From Clavelina lepadiformis (Eukaryota > Chordata > Ascidiacea > Aplousobranchia > Clavelinidae): a DNA stretch of 64,000 nt. Under the pieces are notes generated by a model, which had not been told where the DNA came from, did not search any database, and saw nothing but the letters and a program-made list of their open reading frames with translations. This document shows positions 38,401-49,600 of the stretch, piece by piece. Each line of letters begins with the position of its first letter. The stretch's first letter is position 1. The stretch lies in the NCBI RefSeq assembly GCF_947623445.1, contig NC_135242.1, forward strand, positions 20,274,001 to 20,338,000. The letters are read 5' to 3'. The translations under genes and the position numbers were made by a program.

Positions 38401-40900
38401 CTGCCTGTACATATCAACATCTTCATAAAACCTGTGTCTATAATATTAAAACTAAAGTAACATTAAATCTAAACAAAATAGAACAATTAAATTTAAACTT
38501 TAAATCAAATTAACATAAGATATTACATGAAAAGATAAAATGTTCTACTGCAAAAATAAAATGTGAAATATTTGTTAAAAGTCGCTATTCGCTTACTTCA
38601 AACTTAGCCATGAATGGCAGGGGATGGAGTGTCGCATATCAAGCGCAACTGGTTGGTTTCGATCATGCAGTTTAAGCACAGGAACAAACAAGGTGTAATC
38701 CAAGTCAAAGTCATTACCCCTGTTAAAAGCATATTATGTGAAATGTGAATATTCCAAGTTTGACCGGATTGGGATCCAAAGCTATACAAACATTCAGATT
38801 GCAACACATATTTTATAGAGCTGGGTGTGAGTTACCTACTGGTATAATCATATACTTGCTTGCAAACAACATTGTGTCATTTCATAAATATTGTCAACAT
38901 ATCGTGTCTACAGATATTTTTCGAACACAATATCAATATATGTTCAGTTTACATATTGTGTTTTTAATCAAAATATCATACTTAGTGTTGTAAGTAGGGT
39001 TGCAAGTTTGTATTGTTACTTTAACCAACACTCATCTAAAGTAAGTAATGCAGCTTGATGTTGCTTGGTTATGAGACAATATAGATGGCATGTAAAAAGT
39101 TACATTTAGTAATTTAGGGTTAAAACATGGCTTGATTGGGGTTTGATTTACGATAGGGGCTAGTAAATAATTAAGCTAAGCTAATGTTGAACCAAAAAAA
39201 ACATATATATATGCATCTGCAGATTTTTCAGGTAAGTAGATACAGACTAAAACAAAAGCATGACATTGGAACATTTAATCCATGCATGCATGATACATGA
39301 CGTGACCTACCCTATTTTCTTCATTGTTAACCACCCTTGAATGTAATCCACACACTAAATGATACTAAAAAATTAATGTAAACCACCATTAAGCATAAGT
39401 GCCCGATAATCAGCATCAAATGATGTTAAAAAATTAATGTAAACTGTTGCTTACAACCCAGGAAATAAGACAATTAAAATTACTATCTGAAAAGACATTG
39501 GGGACTGGTTTTACTGCAACAAAAATAATGTTTGGAAAAAAGGCAAATTTACAACTGTTTGAAGGTTACCGTCTAAAAATTGAACAGCAAGATTGTTCTT
39601 CTATAATCCTGACCGTCGATACCGATAGTTCCCAATGAACAGAATTGGTGAAAAAGTATGAAATCATGTAATATTTTTATACTATATTTGTATACTTAAC
39701 TTTATCAGTTAAACCCAACGCCACTAAACAAATGATCAATTCTGTTGCAAGTCTCATGGACATGTTTCATTGTTGACTACATCAATTTTTTTTATATTGC
39801 ATACTGATTGTTCACTAGATCAACTTAAATCTAGCAACTTGGTTCTGGTATTCCTCAGTACCGAAACCAGTAACTAACTGATATTACCTGGACATATTTC
39901 CAATTCCATCAACTTCAATGTCTAAAGTACCATCCCTGGCACCACCAGAAAGAAGAAGATATTCATTGGCTGCTGGAAGTTTACCATCCAACTTCTGCAC
40001 ATCACCTGCATAAAATTTAACAATAGCAAAACAACTTCAAGGTTTTGAAAAACATGTAACAAAAATAGAACGTAAGACAAGTTATATTTATATCATTATT
40101 TATTTGTATGTAACTGCCGACTCTATTTCCAACATTTTGCTTTAAAACCAACACAAGCGACAAACCTAATATGTTAAAAATGTGCTCTTTCATAGTGTGG
40201 ACTTCCAATGCCATCTGATCATCAAATTCATGGCGGTCAAAATCATCAAAAATATTGATTAGACTTTGTACTCTATCGAGGCTGCAGCCAGACCTGTTTA
40301 AACCAAAACCCATAAATAATATCAGATTGCTAAGCATTGTTAGCATGTTTCAATCACGTACCACTAGAACTAATCCCAGAGCCAAGTAGAAAAAATGGTA
40401 TGTAAGATAGAAAATAGAGAGTAACTCTATGAACATAGACATGGATAACAAAGGAAAACCTAAATTATTGTCGAAATAAACCGAAATGCAACATAATGAA
40501 ATGAGAAAAAAATGTGAATATGATACAAACATGAAAACAAAAAATTGAGCCAATATCAAGACCAGCTGTACAAATCAACAGCCTAGTTTCTTGGTTTTGA
40601 TCCAATCTTAATACACAACTCCATTTTGAATGTCTCAATCAATATTACACGGTATTATAATATAAAAAAGCTCCAATTTTTCTATCGTACTTAAAATGTG
40701 AATTAGTATTTTCATCATTAAATTCTGTTATAAGCAAAAATGAATTTAAATTAAAATATCGTTAAAGACAACACATATTTATAATCCATGTATTTATATA
40801 GAGTGATGTATGCAGTATGACTAAATGACACTAAAAAGCAGCAGGACATGAAGGCATTATACCTAAAATCAATCTTCTCAAACTCAACTTCTTCTGACAT
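35434..40900 (-). CDS. MB21D2: MB21D2, Mab-21/cGAS-like nucleotidyltransferase-fold protein
   Basis: Ten minus-strand exons: 40863-40900, 40166-40293, 39888-40005, 38597-38719, 37280-37406, 36963-37179, 36663-36841, 36009-36239, 35695-35819, 35434-35605, giving 485 residues (human about 491). Long identical stretches include KLPAANEYLLLSGG, LKLHDRNQPVALDMRHS, GWPAVAMGWLSENHFWDG, EWRLSFARSEVQLK and the end PGKSISVFINPDD..PHFRIDGKFF. The Mab-21 domain is a cGAS-type nucleotidyltransferase fold. Its sequence shows LSGGARDG (74-81) near the position of the GS motif, DFDLD at 98-102 where the paired catalytic acids would be, and a third acid in MYDLVPV (Asp218). Function of the family is not settled. 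Intron 4 and intron 3 hold hAT remnants and an unexplained open frame. Confidence 0.94.
37440..37744. mobile_element. hAT-type element remnant with an internal 70-bp tandem duplication
   Basis: The right end carries CGGGCCGGATCCGGCCCGCG followed by GTTGCCCGACCCTG, a common hAT-type terminus. A matching left terminus was not found, so it appears truncated. At about 37517-37640 a unit of roughly 70 bp beginning CCTGAATCGATACATTAATC is present twice, and within each unit the word ATTAATCGTGTATCGTG is repeated. It lies in MB21D2 intron 4. Confidence 0.65.
37993..38290. mobile_element. hAT MITE (298 bp) with 8-bp target duplication
   Basis: Ends are CAGTGGTTCCCAACC and GGTTGGGAATCACTG, the classical hAT CAGNGNTNNNAAC terminus. 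CTCTACTG is duplicated at 37985-37992 and 38291-38298. Subterminal GGAGCCGC words occur near both ends in inverse order. It lies in MB21D2 intron 4. Confidence 0.9.
39447..39638 (+). other. unexplained open frame antisense within MB21D2 intron 3
   Basis: After a possible acceptor ending AACCCAG the + strand is open for 58 residues (EIRQLKLLSEKTLGTG, then a block with FGKKANLQLFEGYRL) to a TGA. Its balanced composition is unlike the surrounding AT-rich DNA. There is no ATG at its start, so it would have to be a 3' exon or a fragment of a repeat. No family is recognised. Confidence 0.3.
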
Positions 40901-41459
40901 ATTCTTTTTTCAAGAAATACACAATGAATATCAAATTACGACTTCACAAGCACGCCTTTGTTGAAATCTTTCTATTTATTTAGAAATGCATATTATTGAG
41001 TTTGTCGTACAACCTACATAATTAACCTACACATGAGGTCAAACTGCAGTGAAATACATAAAAAAGTTTAAGCCTACTGGATATACACAATAAAAAAGAA
41101 ATTTTACCTACTTCACCTTTAGGTGACAACCGCTATTGCTACTACATCATTTTTATCATATTTATTTTATTATTTTTTGTCAGATTTATTAATATGTCAT
41201 ATTATTTGTTATATACAATATTTTTATCATAATGAATAACATAATTGGTAACACAAAATGAAAGAGACTTCAATTCAAGGTTACACAAATAAAAAACAAC
41301 AGTATAAAAAAATTGTAAATAAAACAATTTGATATTCCTATGAATCTGAATTTACCAACTTTGGTTTTAGCATTTAATCACAATCCATAGTGGAGAGTGT
41401 AGCAGCTACACGTACATGATTCATCACTGTGCACGACAAACTTTTTTGGGTATAGTATA

Positions 41460-41533
41460 AGTGCACAACCACAGAATGCCTTTCCATACTAGACCCCAGC
41501 TACTCAAAATGTGACGTCCTCTGGTTGTGCACT
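41460..41533. mobile_element. 74-bp palindromic MITE, copy 2
   Basis: Ends AGTGCACAACCA and TGGTTGTGCACT; its reverse complement aligns end to end with the copy at 33369-33445, including CTAGACCCCAGCTACTCAAA in the middle. Confidence 0.7.
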
Positions 41534-41699
41534 TCTGCATTAAACCTCTCAATTCTTTGTTTTATTATAAACAGGCATTCAAACAACCAGTATTTCTCTG
41601 TTATTAATTATAAGTCGACATGATGAGTAAAATATTCGGCGTGCATTTTGATGAATCTCGTACATGCAGGTGCACATTTTATTGGAAAGTGTGACAACT

Positions 41700-41940
41700 G
41701 CACATTAGTGCTTCATCAATGTGAACGCCAACATTTTGTATCTTCATTCCAAGTTAAAATTAAACTAACAAGATAAAACTGATTGTTCGAATGCTAATTT
41801 GTAATAAAACAATAAATTGAGGCTTCAATGCGCTCTGTCATGCCAAAGTTGTGTCATTGCATACCGTTATGCCAAAGTTTGTATCTTTTCACATATGATT
41901 TTTTGTTGAAAACTGTCATATTTTCAAGTCGGGTAAACAA
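41700..41940. repeat. dispersed repeat family R3, copy 3
   Basis: Shares CATGCCAAAGTTTGTATCTT, TTGAGGCTTCAATGCGC and CAAGTCGGGTAAAC with the copies at 5638-5830 and 31950-32105. A further inverted piece (GCACCGAAGCCTCAATTC, then TTTATTATAAATCGCCGTGA) follows at 42060-42190. Confidence 0.5.
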
Positions 41941-42059
41941 AGATGAACTCTTCTAACACAGGTTTCATTACAAAATCAACTCAGGCTCACAAGCAGCTCC
42001 TTACTCTCTTTCTTCTTTGTCAATCAGGGGATGAAATGGTTCTTTTCTTACTGTTTCCA

Positions 42060-42190
42060 CTTTACCATGTAATGGTTTATAACGTGATGGCGTGCACCGA
42101 AGCCTCAATTCTTTGTTTATTCATTATGAATTGGAGTTCAAATAACCAGCTTTTCTTTTTTGTTTATTATAAATCGCCGTGAAGATAAAA
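42060..42190. repeat. dispersed repeat family R3, copy 4 (inverted)
   Basis: Reads as the reverse complement of the R3 left half: GATGGCGTGCACCGAAGCC, then CTTTGTTTATTCATTATGAA and TTTATTATAAATCGCCGTGA. It faces copy 3, forming a loose inverted pair. Confidence 0.5.
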
Positions 42191-42205
42191 AGTGGGTCTA
42201 GTTAC

Positions 42206-42280
42206 AACTGCACAACTACAGGATTTGTAAACTAGACCCCAGTTACTCAAATTGTGACGCCATCTGGTGCAGCATGCACT
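42206..42280. mobile_element. degraded palindromic MITE, copy 3
   Basis: Keeps CTGCACAACTACAG, AACTAGACCCCAGTTACTCA and ATGCACT in the order of copy 2, with many substitutions. Oldest of the three copies. Confidence 0.5.
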
Positions 42281-42367
42281 AGAATACTAAACCCCACAAT
42301 TGCAGGCATAGTTGACTACTTTAGTTTGTTGGTCAGTTCATGGCGATGGCAGATGAAGACTGATGAG

Positions 42368-43008
42368 TAGGGCAACCAAAAGTCAATATGGTCAATTTTT
42401 TTTAACCTGCCCAGAATGCTATCAAACAAGCACAAAACAAATTTCAGCTTTGTACGACGTGTGGTATAGAAGTTATTAGGTCAAATAAAGTCAAAATGTT
42501 ACGTTAGGTCAAAATACGGTCAAATTGTTTCTTTAGGTCTTTTTTTTAGGTCAAAATCTATTAAACTTGTAATTTTGTAACCATTTTGTAATATTATTCT
42601 TCCGTTTTTCTCTTTTCTTGTACCGCAAACAATTCCAGTGCCGCAAATTTTACTTAGAACCAAAGCCACAAAGAGAGGGAAGGCTTTTCAGCGCGTTTGG
42701 TGACGTCACGATGTGACGGCATTGCATTTGAAAGTGCAAGTTGTCAATCTTAACACGCAGAAGCGAAAAAAAGTCAACACTAGAAAAGCATTTTGTCATT
42801 TTTAAATGCAGCTTTAGATTAGAAAGTTGCTGTAAAGTAGACAGTGTAGAGACTATCAGTATAGCGTTTTTCAAAATGAGGTCAAAATTTAAACGTTTTA
42901 GGTCAAAATAAGGTCAAAATTTAAACTTTTTAGGTCAAAATGAGGTCAAAGTTTGCAAATTTTAAGGTCAAAATTTAAACTTTTTAGGTCAAAAAACTGG
43001 TTGCCCTA
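42368..43008. mobile_element. hAT-like non-autonomous element (641 bp) with 8-bp target duplication
   Basis: Inverted ends are TAGGGCAACCA and TGGTTGCCCTA. CTGATGAG is duplicated at 42360-42367 and 43009-43016. The interior carries many copies of the words TAGGTCAAAAT and AGGTCAAA, clustered on both sides as subterminal repeats, and has no transposase. The first eight terminal bases are the same as those of the element at 1901-2853, so the two probably used related transposases. Confidence 0.82.
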
Positions 43009-43438
43009 CTGATGAGTGATGAGTGATGACTGCTGGTTATACAGCGACCAACCTAGTGGATCTTTTGCACCAAATAGAACGAACTGCAAAAGAAAAATTT
43101 CATCAGGGCTAAATTATCGGTCTTTATGTAAATTTGTATTTAATAAAAAACTTTTCATAAATTTTTGAACCTAAAATTTTAATATTTATTCCAAAGATAT
43201 TGCACACGTGTTTCTTAAAGAAATATCGACTACACCAGGACAGTACCAACTAATAATCTCATCACTTATAATAAACTATTTTTTTTCTTTAATACTGATT
43301 AGTGATTAATAATAAACTGAGCTACCACTTTAATCTATTTAAAACTTTTAAAATAAATTAAAAAGTAATGTTACTGTACTAAACAATTAACTTTCTCCAG
43401 TGACAAACACGGTGGCGCACTTTCTTGGTTTATTTATT

Positions 43439-43451
43439 GTTGCTAAGCAAC
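43439..43451 (+). promoter_or_regulatory. RFX-type X-box upstream of CFAP45
   Basis: GTTGCTAAGCAAC is a palindromic match to the X-box consensus RYYNYY-N(1-3)-RRNRAC. It lies 177 bases before the CFAP45 start codon. RFX factors use such sites, usually close to the start site, to drive cilium genes in animals. Confidence 0.7.
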
Positions 43452-43627
43452 AAAGGAAAAGCACTAATGATATTTTAGTCAAGTGGTTGAGAGAGTTTTC
43501 AGGCAGTCCGAATGAAAGCAGAGTTAAACAATAAATAGAAATATTTGATCTTGGGATTCAGTCATTCGAAAAACCCTTTATTGCAGTAAAAGTTTTCGTG
43601 ACTGGTAATAACGGCTTCACTTGCGAT

Positions 43628-46600
43628 ATGGTAAGTTATGAATAAGAGTATAGAGCTAATGCTGGACTAATCTGCTTATATGGATTCCCGTATTTAGGGT
43701 ATTGGACCCGGTTAAGCTAGGTAGAGGCTATTGTGGAGTGTAGACAGTATTGCAGTTACCTTGTATCTTTATTTTATGCTCCGTAATTTTATTAAAAGAA
43801 GATGCATTCATTTAAAACTATGCTTTCAAAATAATGGGCCAATGCTAACCAACAACCAATGTCTATTGGCTCTAGCCTAAACGCCTTTTTGACCAAATTC
43901 TGAAATTTGAAATAAGTTTTGAGTCTATACGCCATTTTATCTCAAGTGGGAAAAAATTGCAATCCTTTTGCGTGAGATTTAATCTTGCGGTTTCGGTTGT
44001 CAACTACATAGTATCAGTTTTTCTCTATAACGAGTTAAACGTATTGAATCTGAAAGCAACATTCTAACATTACTGATACTCTACAATTTTTAATGATAAT
44101 TAATACTCACAAACAGCGTTTAAAATAAACTTCTAACATATTCTAATAGAGACTGGCTGTTTCACCGTAAATAGGTCATGCAGCCTATTAAAGATAGGTG
44201 GTTAGGTTCTAAGGAGAATGGGTAGGCTATGCAAAAAGTTGATTTTAGCTATTGTAGGTTTTATTGTAGTTAAAGTTAGGTTAGATTACTATCCTGTAAC
44301 ACTTAAGTTAGGTTAACAAGAATCTGTGAAAAATAGTTTTGAATGCACAATTTTTTTTCGGTGAAATGGCATCAGCCATTCTAATATAGGCTTGGTAGCA
44401 GAGTGGCTAGAGCACCGCAACACTGGGCTCGTAATGATGTGGCCGGTGTTTGCTACCCAGTGGTGCTATGATTGTAATGTACTTAGCCAAGATGTTAAAG
44501 ATGCTTGCTCTTGTTTATTGGTTCTGATAAGACATTTCCAAATTTGGGCAAGACAACATAAATAAAAGTTTTTTAAAAAAAGTAGTAAAATGTGTGTATT
44601 TATTGAAACTTGCACAAAGATTAGCTCAATAACCAGGGCTCGAGCAATGAGAAATCATTGTCAAGTTTAAGTCATGCATACTGCATATAGAAATCATACA
44701 TATTGCATCCAAAAATCACACATAATGCCTGTCAAATGAAAAATAATTCCAAAAAAACTCTTTTGACTTAAACATTTTATCCCCACTATTATCACAGCAT
44801 TATTAAATTGGACATTTTGCGTGACAATTTTCTTACTGCTACTAGTGATCCTGTTATAATAAAACATTTTGATATCTATTAAAATAATAACTTTTATGAA
44901 TAATATTGACACTTATGATAAGAATCCAATATTTTTGTAGCCTGGAAGCCGAATTGCATCAGTGTCTTCTTCTGGAAGTGTTGGATCTCGATATTCTCGA
45001 AGATATCGAACAAAATCTAAGCAATCAAATGTTGATGAAACCTTGTTTGCAAGTTCATCAAAAGTATGGATTTTATTAACCTGACAAATAATAGTATATT
45101 ATCATGGCATCTTTGTCTCTGTACATTTTAAAAAATAATGTGTTTTATTATTAACAACGTTACTCTTTGACTCTGTAGTGATGTGCATTTGCTAGAAATG
45201 TTAACTATTTAATATGGAAATGTTGTGCTGTTATTTATGTATAAATACCACTAAATATAATGCTTATGAAACAGATAATACTGGTACACAGAGTAGTATT
45301 ATATATATTGATAATGAAGTTCTTTAATAAAGCTTATTTTGGTACATTATATATCTATGATCAATTGATAGATGTTCAGCTGAATTATTTGTATTTAATT
45401 TGCAATTTCTCTGACAGCCAAAGGTGATGGAACAAACTCCTGAAAGAACTCAGCCTGCACCCAGGAGAAATGGGATGCGATCGAAAGTACACAAGCCTGA
45501 AACAATTCAAGTTATAACCAAGGATCTTATTCGTAATGTTGTGTGAGTAAACTTTAATATATAAATGAAATCACAAACCAGAGTTTTAAAAGTGTTTTTT
45601 TCTCTGTATGCAAGCACCTTGTTTATCTATATCACTTGTGTATAGGGTGCCCGGTAATGATCCTTCAGGATTAACAGTGGTCTTGAACACCAGCAGATTT
45701 TCTAGAATAAAAGGTGCTTCCAGAGTTAAAACCAAAGAAGAGATTCAATTGGAATATGAAATATCTAAGTTGGAAAAAGATCAAGCAATGGTAAGTTTTA
45801 TATTAACCAAATCCAAGTGAAACTTTTTAATAGCCAAAAATTGCATCACTATTTGAATAAGAGTCGAATATTAAATAAAAATTGCACATTATGAACAGTG
45901 ACACAACCAAGCAAGTTCGAAAGGCATAGTTGGCATAATATAATTAATATAATAATATAATATAAAGGCATAATTTTTTCGTTTTAAAGAGGATGGACAA
46001 ACCAATGTGTGTACTTGTGTTTAATCTCCTAGCGAACCTGCGTTCAGACTGCATTCTAACTAATAGCAAATACGAAACACTTTGGTAGCAAATATTTTCA
46101 CTGTCATCAATTGTACTTCACAAAAGATATTAAAATAGAAATTATTAGTTTTTACAGTTTTTGCCTTAGAAAACTGTTAAGTAATAGAGCTATTATCATT
46201 TGTGGTACTGACTCGGAGGTAAAATGCCACAAAATTTCAGTGCGAATTACGTTACTGACATTCCTTATGAATTTATGTTGTCTGAACCATGTTAACCAAG
46301 TTTTATAGTAAAATAAAAACCTGACTGATGCCATTTCGCAGTACACCTGAAGAAGCAAGCTTATGCTTGCGAAAGCTCATGTAGAAAAATATAAATATAG
46401 TTAATCTTCAGTGTGCCAAACTATATCCTATTTTTTATTTTAAATTTATGTAGCATACAACTCATGTAAAGCTTTCTCATGTCATGTAACTAGATTTAGA
46501 ACTTTGAGATGAAGGGTCAATGTAGCATTTATGGTGTGCAAAATTACGTTAATTGCATGGACACTCTGCACCATATGATATATGTGTCAATTGTAGTTTT

Positions 46601-49600
46601 GTAGCAATTGTTATTGAATTTACTATTTTATTATTCTTACACAAGTGTATATTTAGTAGACGAGTTTTTAACTATTAGAACAATTACCATAGATTCATGA
46701 AACCTTTTTCAGTGATGTGCTTTGAAGCGCAATTCTCCACATGAACTTACAATTAACTGTAACGTCATCAGTAACCGCAATAAATTTGCCCTTTCCAATT
46801 TTTTTCTGCTGCTCCAATTATCCAGAGGTTTAACTCAATTTTTGTGTGAAAAAGATCATATTTTAGCACAACAAGAACGCTGTGATCTTTAGATCGTGCT
46901 GCATTTCATGTTGCTGTGAATAAAATAATTTTTCAAACTAGGCAGTGTGTCTTGGGTAAAATCAGTCTGATTTACTAAACTCAATCCCTAATGTTCAGAC
47001 TTCTCTCGTATATCGATTTATTAATCATCAAAATGGAGACTACCTGTTGTTGCCATAACCCAGTACTTAAGTGACCTTGAAGCATTGAGCTTCGCTGCGT
47101 AAAATTGTAAATAACTCGTATATGGGCTGCAGGTTGGCCATAGCTGCTTTAGAGTTTTATGGTAGTTTAATAATTTTGATTGTGAACATACATGAAACCA
47201 TAATTCAGCTGCATACTGTCAAATTTATGCTGGCATTACTGGGATATTTGTAGGAAGCTGCACAGAAGAGAAAAGAAGAAATGAAGCAAAGAGAATTGCA
47301 GAGGAAACAAAATGAAAAACTAAATGACCTGGAGATTGAAGCGAAGCAAAAAGCTGAATATTTACTTGAAAATGCCAATGCCCAGCGCTTGGAACAAGAG
47401 GATGAAGTGAAACATCTAAACGAGGTCTGTGATAAAATAGAAACAAAACATCGATTCTTTCTTATTGTTTGGACAATTATTTTAGCAATTCTTTGTAATT
47501 TTTGTTACTAAATTCTAATACCTATTGGTAAACTAAATTGCGTATTTTTTCAGCTTATTTTGAATGCCAAATGTCATGCTATTCGTGATGCGCAAATTTT
47601 GGAAAAGAAATCAATAAATTCTGAACTGGAAGTTGAGGAAAAACGCTTGGACACGATGATGGAAATTGACCGGATCAATGCAATTAAAGGTCAAGAAGAG
47701 ATCGAAGACTTACGAAAGCAACAAAGATATGCGTAAGAAACTATAAACATTTTGCTGCCTATGTTTGATTAAAGTATGTTGCTGCGTTAACTGGTGATAT
47801 ATATTCAGATAACACGGAAGGCATTAAGATAGTCAAATGTTACATCCGTTACATATAACTGCAAATCTAATTTGAATCTTCAAAATGCAGTGGGGCAGTA
47901 CAGATCATGAGACAGATTGAGCAGAACTCTCAGGATCGGATGTTGGAGCAAGAAAAGAAGGATCAAGAATCACAGCAAATGCTCAAATATCTTGAGAAGC
48001 TGCAAATGGAAGACCTGAAGTAAGTCCTATCCAAGCTAATTGTACTGTTTTGTACACGTTTCTTTACACTATTTCAAAACCCTGTTTTGAAAATTTTTTG
48101 CCTTCTCTTAGTAAACCTGATGAAGCAAGCTTATGCTGGCAAAAGCTTGTGTCGAGAAACAAAAAGTTAATCCTAAATTACCATGCGATATCCTGCTTTT
48201 TGCTGTGTTTTTGGAGGAGATATTTTTGTTAATCATGTCATGTATAAATCCTTGTATATAATTTACAGGGATCTAGAAAGAAAGCATCAAGAGCAAGTGA
48301 ACATGCAACAGGAAATCGATGTGATCAACCAAGAGCACCAAAGGCAGAAAGAACTACGCATGGAACAAGAAAAACTCGCTGAACAAAAAGTCATTGAGTA
48401 CATGAAGCAAAAAGCGGTGAGTGGATTTTAAGATTTAAAAACTTACCTTTCCGTGTAATACCACCTAGCTTCTGATTGTAATTCGTGGTTTGGTTCATTT
48501 CACATTTGGCGTAAGTATAAAAACTCACATTCCATTGTAACTTTGGTCACATAAGTGTGCTGACAGACAAATATTGTTATTGTTACTACGCGTTAATTAA
48601 ATACCGTAATGTATGTTTGTTATAGTAAAACTTAAATATCAAACTATATGGATAGGAACGGGAGGCAGAATATGAAGCAGAACAGGAAAGAATTCGAAAA
48701 GAAAAGGAAAAAGAAGTTGCTCGTCTGCGTGCGTTACAAGAGAGAGCACGTGATCACCAAGCTGAACAAGATGCCTTGAGGGCAAAAAGAAATCAGGTAG
48801 TGCTAAACCATTTTGCTGCATAATTGGATAGGGGTTATGTGTAATCAAAAAAGTATATTAATATTTAATGTTGTAGTTATGATGATTTCGAACTATGCAT
48901 GTGAAATAACATTCTTTGCATTAGGAACAAGCGGAACGGGAATGGAGACGCAAGGAGCACCTGGAAGCGATGAAGAAAGCACAAACAGATGAGGTAATGA
49001 AGAGAGCAAGAACGGAACAAATCCAATCAAAGGAACATTTCATGGCAGTCCAGGCTCAGAGGGAGAGGCTAGAGTTCGAAAGAGTGCTCAAGTTAGTATC
49101 TTCGTGTACTCTTTTACCTACATTGGCCAATATCACTAATTCAACGCGCATACTTAAATAAAACTAAGGATTTTTAGGTGTGCAATATCGATGATCATGC
49201 CTTTTCAGAAACTTTCAAATTATTTCAACATAAATATTTTCTCTTTTAGGGAGCAGCAGCGATTGCTGGAGAAAGATAAACTGAAAGAAGATACGGCACA
49301 TAAGAATAGCTTGCTGCATGCTGATGACGTACGCAAGCAGATCGTGGAAAAAGAACAGATCAAGATGAAGGATCGAAAATCATTCTTCGAGGAAGGAATC
49401 AAGATGGAAGAGGAAGCAAGGCAGCGCCGTGCAAGACTGGATGATGTAAATATCCACATTTTGACTGCTACTACGTTGATGATGCTGACATCATAAAATA
49501 CCCAGCCATTTTGCTTATACGTTTGTTTCCAAACTATACCCAGTTAATCCTGGAAAAACAAAGTAATATCTAGTTGAATAAGAGATGCTAACCGTTTACC

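Larger units (their letters stand above)
40901..43627. other. divergent intergenic region between MB21D2 (-) and CFAP45 (+), dense in repeats
   Basis: Contains, from left to right, a palindromic MITE (41460-41533), R3 repeat copies (41700-41940 and 42060-42190), a degraded MITE copy (42206-42280) and a 641-bp hAT-like element (42368-43008). The last 600 bp hold the CFAP45 promoter with an X-box at 43439-43451. Confidence 0.6.
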
